From assembly GCA_039105265.1 (NCBI GenBank), contig JAPFFF010000029.1:930001-994000 (forward strand): a DNA stretch of 64,000 bases, in the 5' to 3' direction. The notes under the pieces were generated by a model. The model did not search any database and was not told where the DNA came from. It saw only the letters and a program-made list of their open reading frames with translations. This document shows, one piece after another, positions 55,131-64,000 of this stretch. This stretch comes from Tritrichomonas musculus. Its lineage: Eukaryota > Parabasalia > Tritrichomonadida > Tritrichomonadidae. The position numbers and the translations under genes were made by a program. Each line of letters opens with the position of its first letter. The stretch's first letter is position 1.

Positions 55131-57614
55131 TTATGCTTCATTTTCATCTTCAGATTCATCGGATTCAACTTCAACTTTAGCTAGTTTTTCATCAGTTCTT
55201 GATTTAATATATGTTTTGTCACGATAATTATCATACAATGATTTATACAAATTTTTAACTTCAATGTAATTTCCGCCAACATTCAAATTAATATGTTTAT
55301 CAATATTTGAACCAAAGTGTTCTCGTAATTGTTTCTTTTCTTCTTTAGTTACTTTATTTTCTAATATTTTCTGTGCTAATTGTACAAATCGTTCTTTCTT
55401 TTCTTCTGTATATCCAAGTCCAACGTTAGCTATTAGTTCAATTGTTTGAGTTAATATTTCTCCTAATCGTGTTGTTATTTCAGTTGAACCATTTATTTCA
55501 CCGCCAATTGGGATAACATCTTTCATATTAGTATTATAATCTTCTTGAATCTTAAGACCTAATTCAGAATTTACTGCTTTCGAGTGTACTTTTTTATATT
55601 TAACCCATTCATTCCAATTATTACATTTATGTGATTTCATTACTTTCAATTCATATTGTAAAATAAATACTGCGGTACATATTTTTAAGTAACTGAATAT
55701 ACCCTTCAATGGTTCCATAAATTGATAATTTCCCTGTTGTTCATCATCTCCAAACATATTAAAGAGTGCTAATTGCCATATTTTTGAAAAGATTGAACTC
55801 CATAATCCTCTTGCATTAAGTTTGGTGCTGACTTTGGGTTTAGATAAACCAACCTTCTGATAAGCATTAACTGCTTTAATGAACTTTTCATCATATTTAG
55901 TCTTGATTTTACCAGCATCCCATTGTTTTTGTTCATAATTCCATGTTTTAGTAGTGCCAGTAAGATTTTTCATCCATACTTCAAATGGTTCTATTTTTTC
56001 ACCTTTACTTTCCTTTTTAATGCGTTCGGTTTGCCATAATTTCTTATAAGGGTCTGCTTTAACAAGACGGAATCCATTAATTATAACAGGTTTACCACGA
56101 GTATCAACAATAACGATGTCCTCTACTTTGTCGCCATTTAAGTCACAAATTGGATTACCAAGAGGGTCTAATGTGTCTCTCCTTGCAGGAATTAATCGAT
56201 ATAATGGATATCCATTTTTATCAAATTTCTTCTTACAATAGGCTTCTGCGCCATCTCTTGTAGCACATTTTGGAGAGAATTTAATACGATAATTACCATT
56301 AATAAGAATATCAAATAATTCCCCTCGGAATTTACTAACATCAATACTTTGTTTATTTTCGAAAATGTATAAGTCATTTAAACGTTCTTGTGAAGCTTCA
56401 AATGTTTTACCAGCACTTTTACCAGTTGGGACAGACTGCATATAATTGCTTTTGAATTCAGCAGTATCGATTGGCGATACACCTTCTGGTGCTGCAATAT
56501 CAACATTAAATAAATCATCATAGTTTTCAGAACTAACTACGGGTTTTTTAGATGGTGATTTAAATACAGGCTTTGACATTGATTTAGGAATGGAAAAATA
56601 TTCATTATCAACATTATTATCGTCAGAACTTTGTGAGTCACTATTCATGTTAAATAATATTTCTCGGTCACCATTCTCTTTAATATACTTTATTAATTGT
56701 TTGAGCTTCTTTTTGTTTTTAGGCTCAGTTGTTTCTTCAAATATGTTTGTTTCACGTATTGCATCATGTAATTGTAATACAAGTTTTTTTACTCTGATGT
56801 CAGAATCATCTTTGGGATTTATAGCTCGATTATAATAATCATAAAGGTTTTCAGCAGTAAAATCATCGTTTAATAACCCAAATTTCTTAAGTTGATTAGC
56901 ATCAATTGTAGAAGATTTATTGTAAGCATCTAATAATTGTTGACCTTCTTGATTAGAATCTGCTATCTTTCTCATTGTTTCAATATTGGTTTTTCTTCTA
57001 ATATTCTCAAATTGCATTAGGTTATTTATATTATCTGATGCCTCATTGTTTTTATGTGAGTCTATATTATTTGTCACTGATTTGACAAGTGATTGAATCT
57101 GTGCGGTATCTTTTTTATTGAATACTGAATACTTCTCTGAGTCATCAGCAATGCGATAAAATAATTGTAAAGCATTAATATGATTACTATCAAGTATAAC
57201 TAAATCACTAAGTGATTCAATGTCTTTATTAAGTCGATTTCTGAAATAATGGTCTGCTAAATCGGGCTCCTCCTCCTCTTCAATTTGTGGAATGGCAACA
57301 GGTTTTTCTTTATTTTTCAGATAGTTGGTTAAATCAATAAAGTAATTCGCTTTTGAATCAAGTATTTTAGCTAATTCATTTTTTTGTCTTGAAGTTCCTT
57401 TAGGCTTTGCGTTATATTTATCAAGCATATCTTTTAAATTTGTTTTTACATCTTTGACATAGTTACGAGGATTCTTAAGATACTCAATAATATTACCAAT
57501 AATTGTTGTTATTTGTGTTAACTTACTATTTTGGAACATGAATATGAGCATATCTTGATAGTCCCTTTTTTTTACTTCGTTTAGTATGAAATCTTCGTTT
57601 ATGTTTGTTATCAT
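55131..57614 (-). CDS. Conserved Maverick protein with DxNGDxxxD loop (827 aa)
   Basis: The longest member of the family at 12-1469 and 14286-15626. The N-terminal ~350 residues are helical and polar, with an acidic EEEEEPD stretch near 113-120. The conserved core from about residue 400 has ILINGNYRIKFSP, ATRDGAEAYCKKKFD, DPLGNPICDLNGDKVEDIVIVDTRG (loop-like DxNGDxxxD) and LVKADPYKKLWQTE. The C-terminus is acidic. Divergent from the fibre gene by only 14 bp. Function unknown; size and constant presence suggest a virion or packaging component. Confidence 0.72.
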   Translation of the reverse strand: MITNINEDFILNEVKKRDYQDMLIFMFQNSKLTQITTIIGNIIEYLKNPRNYVKDVKTNLKDMLDKYNAKPKGTSRQKNELAKILDSKANYFIDLTNYLKNKEKPVAIPQIEEEEEPDLADHYFRNRLNKDIESLSDLVILDSNHINALQLFYRIADDSEKYSVFNKKDTAQIQSLVKSVTNNIDSHKNNEASDNINNLMQFENIRRKTNIETMRKIADSNQEGQQLLDAYNKSSTIDANQLKKFGLLNDDFTAENLYDYYNRAINPKDDSDIRVKKLVLQLHDAIRETNIFEETTEPKNKKKLKQLIKYIKENGDREILFNMNSDSQSSDDNNVDNEYFSIPKSMSKPVFKSPSKKPVVSSENYDDLFNVDIAAPEGVSPIDTAEFKSNYMQSVPTGKSAGKTFEASQERLNDLYIFENKQSIDVSKFRGELFDILINGNYRIKFSPKCATRDGAEAYCKKKFDKNGYPLYRLIPARRDTLDPLGNPICDLNGDKVEDIVIVDTRGKPVIINGFRLVKADPYKKLWQTERIKKESKGEKIEPFEVWMKNLTGTTKTWNYEQKQWDAGKIKTKYDEKFIKAVNAYQKVGLSKPKVSTKLNARGLWSSIFSKIWQLALFNMFGDDEQQGNYQFMEPLKGIFSYLKICTAVFILQYELKVMKSHKCNNWNEWVKYKKVHSKAVNSELGLKIQEDYNTNMKDVIPIGGEINGSTEITTRLGEILTQTIELIANVGLGYTEEKKERFVQLAQKILENKVTKEEKKQLREHFGSNIDKHINLNVGGNYIEVKNLYKSLYDNYRDKTYIKSRTDEKLAKVEVESDESEDENEA

Positions 57615-57730
57615 TTATTATTCCCAAAATGCTCACGATAGAACAAGCGGGTACTATAAAAAAAGTAAATACAATTGATGAATTGATAATAGAATATATC
57701 AAGAAATATGCTTGTACACATTTGTGTCCG

Positions 57731-57745
57731 GGAACCAATGGTTCC
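57731..57745. repeat. GC-rich hairpin (fibre gene, head part)
   Basis: GGAACC-AAT-GGTTCC within a short Cys/Gly/Asn-coding stretch that the element B fibre lacks. Confidence 0.6.
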
Positions 57746-57906
57746 TGCCAATGCAATAACGGAAATAATTTAGGGTCAAGCTTGAATACTGAGGAATTGA
57801 AAGAATTATTAAAACCATACGCTAAAACAACTGATTTATTCGATTATTTGAAAACAGAGGAATTCAATAAAGAATTATTAAAGTATGCTAGTAGTGAAGA
57901 AATTGA

Positions 57907-57936
57907 CTTGCAAAGCAAGGCCCAAGCTTTAGCTTG
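57907..57936. repeat. GC-rich double hairpin (inside fibre gene)
   Basis: CTTGC-AAA-GCAAG, GCC, CAAGC-TTTA-GCTTG. Encodes SKAQALACE-type residues absent from the element B fibre. The second hairpin matches those at 1585 and 9808. Confidence 0.8.
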
Positions 57937-60145
57937 TGAAAACGCTGTTAATACATTACGTGATTACGTTGTTAACAACTTTGCATTATCAACTGACATA
58001 CCTGAAATACCTACAGATTTGGTTAATGAATCTGCTTTGACAACTGCTTTGGAACCATATGCGAAGCTTACGAACTTAAGTGAGTACGCTAAAGCGCAGG
58101 ACTTACAGTCTTATGCGAAAACAGAAGACTTGCCAGATATGACATTGTATGCAAAAAAAGAAGATATCCCTGAGATACCTACAGTTCTCAAAAATAATGA
58201 ACTACAATTGAATCCGAATGAAGAACCAACAGAAGAAGTTCAACAGAAATTAATGAATGATGATAAACCACTATCAGCACAAGCATCATATATATTATCA
58301 TCCATGGCAGTAACTAAAACATTGGATTTGATTAATCTTGATGAGTACGCTAAAGCGCAGGACTTACAGTCTTATGCGAAGACTCAGGACTTGCCAGATA
58401 TGACCTTGTATGCAAAAAAAGAAGACATTCCAGAACCTGTTGATTTGACACCATATTATTCTAGTTCACAAGCTGATGAGAAGTTCGTTGATGAAGATGA
58501 ATTGGCTTATGAATTAGATAAGTATGAGACCAAGGATGTGGCTAATGGGAAATACGCTCTCAAAACGGATATCCCTGAGATACCCACAGATTTGGTTAAT
58601 GAATCTGCACTGAGTACTGCGTTGGAACCATATGTGAAGACCCAAGACTTACCAGATATGACCAAGTATGCACTCTCAACAGATATACCAAAAGAGTATT
58701 TCACTGATATTAGTGGAGAGGTTTATATCAAAGACCCAAACAACATCCTGACATTGGGTGGAGTAAATCAGACAAGTAGTGATGCACCTCTCATGGTCAT
58801 GAAACCAAATCATTCTCGAAATAGAAGAATATTTAGCATTGGCAATCAACTGGATAGTTCGAAGGAGAGATGGTTAGATTTTGATATTGATGCAAACAGT
58901 GATACAGCGACCATCAAATACAATGAAATAACTGCATTGGAGATTACTCGATCAAAAGTTTGTGTTATGAATGCATGTGATATAGACGGTAATGCCTATG
59001 CTAAAATCAATGAATTACCAGATATGACCAAATATGCACTCACTGAAGATATCCCAGCACCAGTTGACCTGACACCATATTATACTAGTGCCCAGGCTGA
59101 TGAGAAGTTTGTTGATGAAGATGAATTGGCTTATGAATTAGATAAGTATGTCTCCAAAGAGGGTGATTCAACGATAAATGGGAAATTAACAATATTAGAT
59201 ACAAATACTACAGAATCAGATTTTAAAACCTTGTTAATAGCAGGCATAGGTACAAATGAAAATGAAGCTGCTACTTTCGGTTTTTATTCTGGTTTAGGTG
59301 TTTTAGGTATTACAGGTTGTGCAAATATTATTGGTTGGAACGCAGATCATACCATTTTTCATAATAATGTTTTTATAACATATGGTGATTTAGAAATAGA
59401 TGGTGTAGATGCAGATTGTTTAAAGATATATCAAGAAAATCCAAATTTATATGAATCGAACATAATTCTTGGTCTTAATTCATCAAAATGTGCAAAAATA
59501 CAATATTATAATCAAGGTAATTTAGCTCGTTATAGAGTAATATTGAATAATTCAAACGCATTTTCTTATGAAGTTTCTCCATCAGGAAGAAATACAACAA
59601 TTGATTCAAATTTACATGTTAACGGTAAGATAACATCAAATGGTTCAAATACAATCACTCATTACTCCCCGATTGAATCATCAATGAACTCTGTTAATGA
59701 TTTCGTTGTTGGTTCTCCTGTGTATATGACAGGTAAGGTTTACAAACATGTTGGTGATGAATGGATACGAAACGATGTTTCTCAGCCAAACAAAGTTTGG
59801 ATACCATCAACAGCAGATGATACAACTGATTGTATTTGTAGTGTCAAAACTACTGGTTCATGGAAAGAATATGTTGGTATTTGTGTTAGAATTGACCAAA
59901 AAAAAATGCTATAACATTTGCTTCCCATGGTGATTATCTTTTGAAAGTTGATGATTCATCTTGTTATGGTATTGGGGATGAAGTATTTATTGATAATGAA
60001 GATAATAAATTGAAGATTCTCAGTGGTGAAACTGCAATAACATCAAAGATTAAACGTATGACTGTTGGTATCATAACTGCAATAATAGATAATAAAACAC
60101 TTGCATGCTTTAAGGCATAAATAGTATAAAAAAAATTTTTTTAGC

Positions 60146-60586
60146 TTAATTGTTGGATGAGATTATTTGAATCAACTTTCCCGTCATATATAACGATAAA
60201 TTGATATTTAATTGTTCACGTATTAGATTCTGAAGGAATTGAATTCGATTAGACCTTGGTTGATTCATAATTGTTTCTTTATGGTCAGAAGCGAATTGGA
60301 GAACTTGGTCTCTCTGTTCATCATTTAAAAACTTCGATTTGTTTAATGGAAATGAGCGATTTGTTCTTCTTCGTATAGGATTTAATTCATTTGATTCGGC
60401 TGAAGGTTCAGTTGATGGTTCGTTTGATGATTCAATTGGTTGTTCGGCACTTCGTGCCTCAGCCGAGCTTTGCTCGGATTCAGTTGATGTTTCAATTTGT
60501 GTTTCGTTTGATTGGGTTTGCTTTATTTCAATTTCAGATTTTAAAGCAAGTAATTCAGAAATGATATGATCAATGCGTTGTTGCAT
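60146..60586 (-). CDS. Terminal-region protein of element C (146 aa)
   Basis: Short N-terminal coiled coil (IDHIISELLALKSEIEIK), a Ser/Glu/Pro-rich middle with a double hairpin in it, and a C-terminal helical domain (QRDQVLQFASDHKETI..., IREQLNINLSLYMTGKLIQI). It is next to the right terminal repeat, in the position of the 425-aa gene of B. Function unknown; a small DNA-binding domain is possible. Confidence 0.6.
   Translation of the reverse strand: MQQRIDHIISELLALKSEIEIKQTQSNETQIETSTESEQSSAEARSAEQPIESSNEPSTEPSAESNELNPIRRRTNRSFPLNKSKFLNDEQRDQVLQFASDHKETIMNQPRSNRIQFLQNLIREQLNINLSLYMTGKLIQIISSNN
60446..60477. repeat. GC-rich double hairpin (inside 146-aa gene)
   Basis: GGCAC-TTC-GTGCC, TCAG, CCGAGC-TTT-GCTCGG. 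On the minus strand the order is hairpin, CTGAGG, hairpin, as at 46011 and 48417. Confidence 0.8.
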
Positions 60587-60617
60587 TTTTAAATAAGATA
60601 AAAAAACAAATTCTTAA

Positions 60618-60886
60618 TTTAAAATTTTATAACTTGTTCTCAGGTTCACTCTGGAGCCCTTATTTAAAATTAAATCCCAAATTAACTTTGGAATAAATTT
60701 TAAAATGAGTGTTTAGCGCTTTATGACAGGCCTTGTTCTACAACAGATTATGGAGGCTAATTAAAATTTAAACCCTGTGGATAAGTTTTTCGTTAATTTT
60801 CAAAATGAGGTTTTGAGCTTGGTTCCTGGTATTGGGAGACCTAGAAAAATTATTCGACCCGCCATTCGGGACATACTATTACTACT
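60618..60886. repeat. Right terminal inverted repeat of element C
   Basis: Inverted match to 39504-39771, ending ...TATTACTACT at 60886. Gene-free. Confidence 0.95.
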
Positions 60887-60892
60887 GACGAA
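60887..60892 (+). repeat. Target-site duplication of element C, right copy (GACGAA)
   Basis: Exact match to 39498-39503. Confidence 0.93.
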
Positions 60893-61051
60893 ATACCTTT
60901 TTGATTCATCAGAAAAAAAATATTAAAATTTAAATGAAAAAATCACCTTTGGTTTAAACCAAATAATAAATGCAAATATCTTTTTTTTCTACCGCCAAAA
61001 AACATTTTACAATAACAAAATATTTTTATAATATTATATGGGGGAATCATA

Positions 61052-61437
61052 TTTTTCTACGCCACTTTTTGAAAACTTTTAAACTTTTTGAATACTTTTT
61101 TATACATTTTTTATTCAATTTTTGCTAAATAATGCCTAAATATTTAGTTCAAATGGCTTCCCGATTCATCCAGCAATTCAAGGAGCCTGATTCGGCTTCG
61201 CGCAGCCCTGTGGTGATCACTGGTGCGTATATTCCTGAAAAATTATGTAAAAATAAAAAAAAATTATATCAAAGAAAGCAAATAGTTATAATTTTAAGAG
61301 AAAATTTAAATTTACGATTTTTTTGGTTAATTTTCTTAACAGAGTAAGTTAAATTTCACCTTAAGATGGCGGTTTTTTACTTTCCATGAATAGCTATTAG
61401 TGGATAGAAAAACCATTCAAAAAGTGGCGTAGAAAAA
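61052..61437. repeat. Short inverted-repeat element (MITE-like, ~386 bp)
   Basis: Arms TTTTCTACGCCACTTTTTGA (61052-61073) and its inverse (61416-61437) match perfectly over ~21 bases. The interior holds an open frame of 71 codons (61132-61347) whose first third is GC-richer and gene-like (ASRFIQQFKEP) and whose rest is AT-rich. It may be a small DNA transposon derivative carrying a scrap of a host gene. No transposase seen. Confidence 0.6.
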
Positions 61438-61534
61438 AACGATTGTCCTATTATATGAAATGTATGTACACAATAAAATTTAAATATCACAATAGGATTA
61501 ACCCTTCGGCGTTTTTGAAAACTATGGCGACATC

Positions 61535-61790
61535 AGTAGTATATGTATGTGCGTATTGACCCCCAGATAATTTTGAAGCATTTTCGCGGTTCCCCCTTAT
61601 TGGTTTCTCCGGCCGTTTTGTCATTTTTGGGCCACCACATTGAACTCTAGGATTTCTAGCTCATTGTCTACAACACTGTGAACCCCAACTATGAAACTCA
61701 AGGATTTGTAGCACTTTTTGGAATCAAATAATTTCAGCCCCAGAATCACCAAAGAGCAAATCAAATATTTTTTTTAAATTTTTATTTTCA
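61535..61790. repeat. Left terminal repeat of element E
   Basis: Same family as 10712-10984 (inverted). Includes a conserved CACAGTGTTGTAGACA-like block. Gene-free. Confidence 0.85.
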
Positions 61791-61795
61791 CCTAA

Positions 61796-64000
61796 ATGGC
61801 ATACAATTACCGATCACTTAAAAATATTAGTAATGCTGATATTGTTGTATTAATCACAAGTATTAACACATTTTTCAATGCAAATCTACCAATTACAACA
61901 ACTGCTAAAACAGATGCTTGGAATAGAAGGAAAAACGTAGAAGTATTATGTGATTGGCTTAATAATCGTAATGCTCACAGACTTATAAAAAATGATTTAC
62001 CAACTGCAGAAGATATAGATAGTTTCATTATACATGTGCATAAACTTAAACGAATATTGGATGATTCACATGAACAGTACTACCAAGATATACTCAAACG
62101 TGATGATTACTTTGAAGAAGATATTAATGAAGAAGATGAACGCTATTTCAACACAAAACAACAACAAATCGAGAGAGAATTCGAGATAAAAGAAGCTATT
62201 AATAGGGCTTATGAAGCAGTTGATGATGCAATACAATTAATCAAAGAACAAAAACATCCAGTTTTACAGAAGACTGAGAGATTAATCATCCCTGAGGCTC
62301 CATTAATCAAAAATCATCAAAAACAATACTTTCCAGAGAATGAAGAACTATATGAATATCTCGATAAATTCGCACACAATTTCACATCAAAACACAGTGA
62401 TTTCCTTATGATTAACGAGCCACATGATTTCGATAGAGCTGTAAATGAATGGAATCACTATAATAAATATCCCACAGAAAATGCTGTTGAACGAGGTCCT
62501 ATAACAACATATTATTTCAATCAAATTGCATCATTAGATAATATCTTTGAGTGTCTTCACAATGTATACAAGAAAGAGCTGAAACCATTTAAGGTTCATT
62601 TTCAACTATCAGGAGTCTTCGAAACATACACTTATGATTTTGAATCATTAGAAGAGAAATACGAATATATAGCTAGAGATATTATTTGGAAGAACTATCA
62701 ATCAATGGTCCCCATCATCATCAGTAAATTTGAAGACCTTGAAATAGTGAAATTATATATCGAATCAGTTCTTCACTCATATGAGACAGAATCATCAAGC
62801 ACAAAACTTATATTAGTTGGTTCAATAGCTTTCACAGTTTCAAGAATGAGAAGAATAACTGGTCATATAAAGGATTTACCAATTGAATTCATCAAAAATG
62901 ATTTCATTATTGCTGACAATGAAGATGATAAACTATGTTTCTTCAGATTCTTAGCAGTATGTTTAAATGAAAAACTTGCAGATACCAAAACATATGATTG
63001 TGCCAAACGAACCAAAATCGCAAAGAAACTACTTCTTAAAGAACACAACATTATATACAGTACAAAGATTCCAAATGAGGGAAAGAAAATACTAGATGAA
63101 TTTGAAGGTGTTTCAATGGAGCAAATGAAAGATTTAGCACAAAAGAATCACATCAATATCAATATATATGAGTTTTTTAAGACAGATTCTGAGCAATATT
63201 ATGATTTATCAGAGCAGTGGTTCTTCGATAAAACATTTACAACATATTCTGCATTGCTTTTCACTCAAAGTCAAATCATCCATATAATGTATATCAAGAA
63301 CCCTGAAAAGCTTACAAACATCCATATTTGTCCCAAATGTCATTCATATATTCATTACGGACCAAAAAATATTAATAGATTTGAATCTCATGTTAAGCGT
63401 TGCGATGGTGTATTTAAAAAGAACTTCATACCAGTTAAAGAAGCTTTACCTTATTGTCCTCACATATTGAATAACCCTGTTTATGAATACTGTTTAGCAT
63501 ACAATCTTCAATGGAAACCTGAAATATACTATATAACATATGATTTCGAAACAATGGAGCAATCAATAAATAAATCAATCTCTAACTCAACAACAATAAA
63601 TTCAAGATTGATTCCGTTATCAGTTTCATCTTGTGTGAAGACTTTAAGTGGCTTGACAACAAAGAATTTCTCATTAAGAGACTCTCAAGAGTTCATACCA
63701 CAATGGATAAAATGGTTGTTCGAACAATCAATGAAAGTCTATGCAGATAAAATATCGTATTACAATTCATTCTTACCGGACACCTCTATTAACAAAAATA
63801 TGAATGTAATTACTGTATTAGGGTTTAACTCATCACGTTTTGACAGCAATCTATTTAAACAATATTTTAATCATTCTTTCTGGAAAGTCGAACAAAATTC
63901 AATAATTGGCACCCTATCTTCATTAAAACAATTCATTCTCACATCAGATAATCATCCAACTAAATTGAGATTCATAGATGCTCAATCATTTGTTGCAGGA
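61796..64000 (+). CDS. polB: Family B DNA polymerase, N-terminal part (735 codons in view)
   Basis: Starts MAYNYRSLKNISNADIV and is open to the window edge with no stop. Closely follows the element C polymerase: an acidic/Gln-rich region, PENEELYEYLDKF, DNEDDKLCFFRFLAV, the zinc finger CPKCHSYIHYG...HVKRCDG, Exo I YDFETMEQS and Exo II GFNSSRFDSNLF, ending in RFIDAQSFVAG. The polymerase palm motifs lie beyond the edge. Base use is slightly less AT-rich than C. Confidence 0.92.
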   Translation, partial: MAYNYRSLKNISNADIVVLITSINTFFNANLPITTTAKTDAWNRRKNVEVLCDWLNNRNAHRLIKNDLPTAEDIDSFIIHVHKLKRILDDSHEQYYQDILKRDDYFEEDINEEDERYFNTKQQQIEREFEIKEAINRAYEAVDDAIQLIKEQKHPVLQKTERLIIPEAPLIKNHQKQYFPENEELYEYLDKFAHNFTSKHSDFLMINEPHDFDRAVNEWNHYNKYPTENAVERGPITTYYFNQIASLDNIFECLHNVYKKELKPFKVHFQLSGVFETYTYDFESLEEKYEYIARDIIWKNYQSMVPIIISKFEDLEIVKLYIESVLHSYETESSSTKLILVGSIAFTVSRMRRITGHIKDLPIEFIKNDFIIADNEDDKLCFFRFLAVCLNEKLADTKTYDCAKRTKIAKKLLLKEHNIIYSTKIPNEGKKILDEFEGVSMEQMKDLAQKNHININIYEFFKTDSEQYYDLSEQWFFDKTFTTYSALLFTQSQIIHIMYIKNPEKLTNIHICPKCHSYIHYGPKNINRFESHVKRCDGVFKKNFIPVKEALPYCPHILNNPVYEYCLAYNLQWKPEIYYITYDFETMEQSINKSISNSTTINSRLIPLSVSSCVKTLSGLTTKNFSLRDSQEFIPQWIKWLFEQSMKVYADKISYYNSFLPDTSINKNMNVITVLGFNSSRFDSNLFKQYFNHSFWKVEQNSIIGTLSSLKQFILTSDNHPTKLRFIDAQSFVAG

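Larger units (their letters stand above)
57629..60120 (+). pseudogene. Repeat-built fibre-like gene (broken, about one break)
   Basis: Relative of the fibre of element B (11837-14392). After an N-terminal head with a short Cys cluster, shaft units of YAKTQDLPDMTLYAKKEDIPEIP type alternate with folded inserts. The C-terminal end domain (YSPIESS, YVGICVRID, DDSSCYGIGDEVFI) is recognisable. One section (58555-59106) is nearly identical in DNA to element B. The gene appears broken, with about one break. Confidence 0.72.
39504..60886. mobile_element. Element C: end-to-end Maverick/Polinton, 21,383 bp
   Basis: Both ends are present: inverted termini of ~268 bp that look identical by eye, starting AGTAGTAATAG, and a 6-bp target duplication GACGAA. 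Gene order from left: PolB, KilA-N, acidic 105 aa, 153 aa, ATPase, micro membrane protein, 196 aa, 76 aa, 77 aa, 175 aa, 84 aa, capsid, integrase, 126 aa, 359-aa type, 827 aa, fibre, 146 aa. Near-identical ends imply a young insertion. The element has about three breaks in its genes. Confidence 0.95.
61535..64000. mobile_element. Element E: Maverick, left end (runs off window)
   Basis: Starts AGTAGTATATGTATGTGCGT at 61535, with GACATC just outside as the likely target copy. The terminal repeat to about 61790 matches, inverted, the right end of element A. Then PolB begins, reading inward. The rest lies outside the window; the part in view looks whole. Confidence 0.88.

Overview
This window looks like repeat-rich DNA from a parasitic protist, most likely Trichomonas vaginalis. 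It is almost wholly built from large Maverick/Polinton elements stacked and nested in one another. Species is inferred from the abundance of roughly 20-kb Mavericks, the AT-rich intron-free genes and the KilA-N genes; it is not proven here. I see no rRNA, tRNA or CRISPR, and no convincing host gene.

Layout. Element A (AT-rich, 1-10984) enters from the left edge and ends inside the DNA polymerase gene of element B. Element B (GC-richer) resumes at 10985, is interrupted again at 16417 by element D, continues from 25570 and ends at 35328. Element D (16418-25569, 9,152 bp, perfect 66-bp terminal inverted repeats) is not an ordinary Maverick. It carries an HUH Rep-like protein, an HNH endonuclease, a Ulp1-like cysteine protease, a small unknown protein and a 2,117-residue fibre-like membrane protein, with no recognisable capsid, ATPase, integrase or PolB. 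About 4.2 kb of AT-rich, repeat-filled DNA follows (35329-39503). Element C (39504-60886, 21,383 bp) has ~268-bp inverted termini and a perfect 6-bp target duplication (GACGAA), so both ends are in view; it carries about three breaks in its genes. After a 0.65-kb spacer, element E starts at 61535 and its PolB gene runs off the right edge.

Shared gene set. A, B and C carry the same kit: protein-primed-type PolB, retroviral-type integrase (with Asp in place of the usual last Glu), double-jelly-roll-type major capsid protein, FtsK/HerA-type packaging ATPase, a basic amphipathic ~84-residue protein, two coiled-coil proteins, a 43-49-residue membrane protein, and several conserved proteins of unknown role. 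A and C add a KilA-N DNA-binding protein; B and C have a long repeat-built fibre. PolB and integrase would copy and insert the element; capsid, ATPase, small structural proteins and fibre would form a particle. The kit is arranged differently in each copy, by block inversion and module exchange.

Most notable: (1) element D; (2) a family of tiny GC-rich double hairpins scattered through A and C, in frame inside genes and between genes, often missing from the sibling gene; (3) a fibre-gene tract that is nearly identical at DNA level between two otherwise diverged elements; (4) a recurring T-tract/AAATG start signature on nearly every element gene; (5) a perfect palindrome duplicated inside and beside the KilA-N genes.
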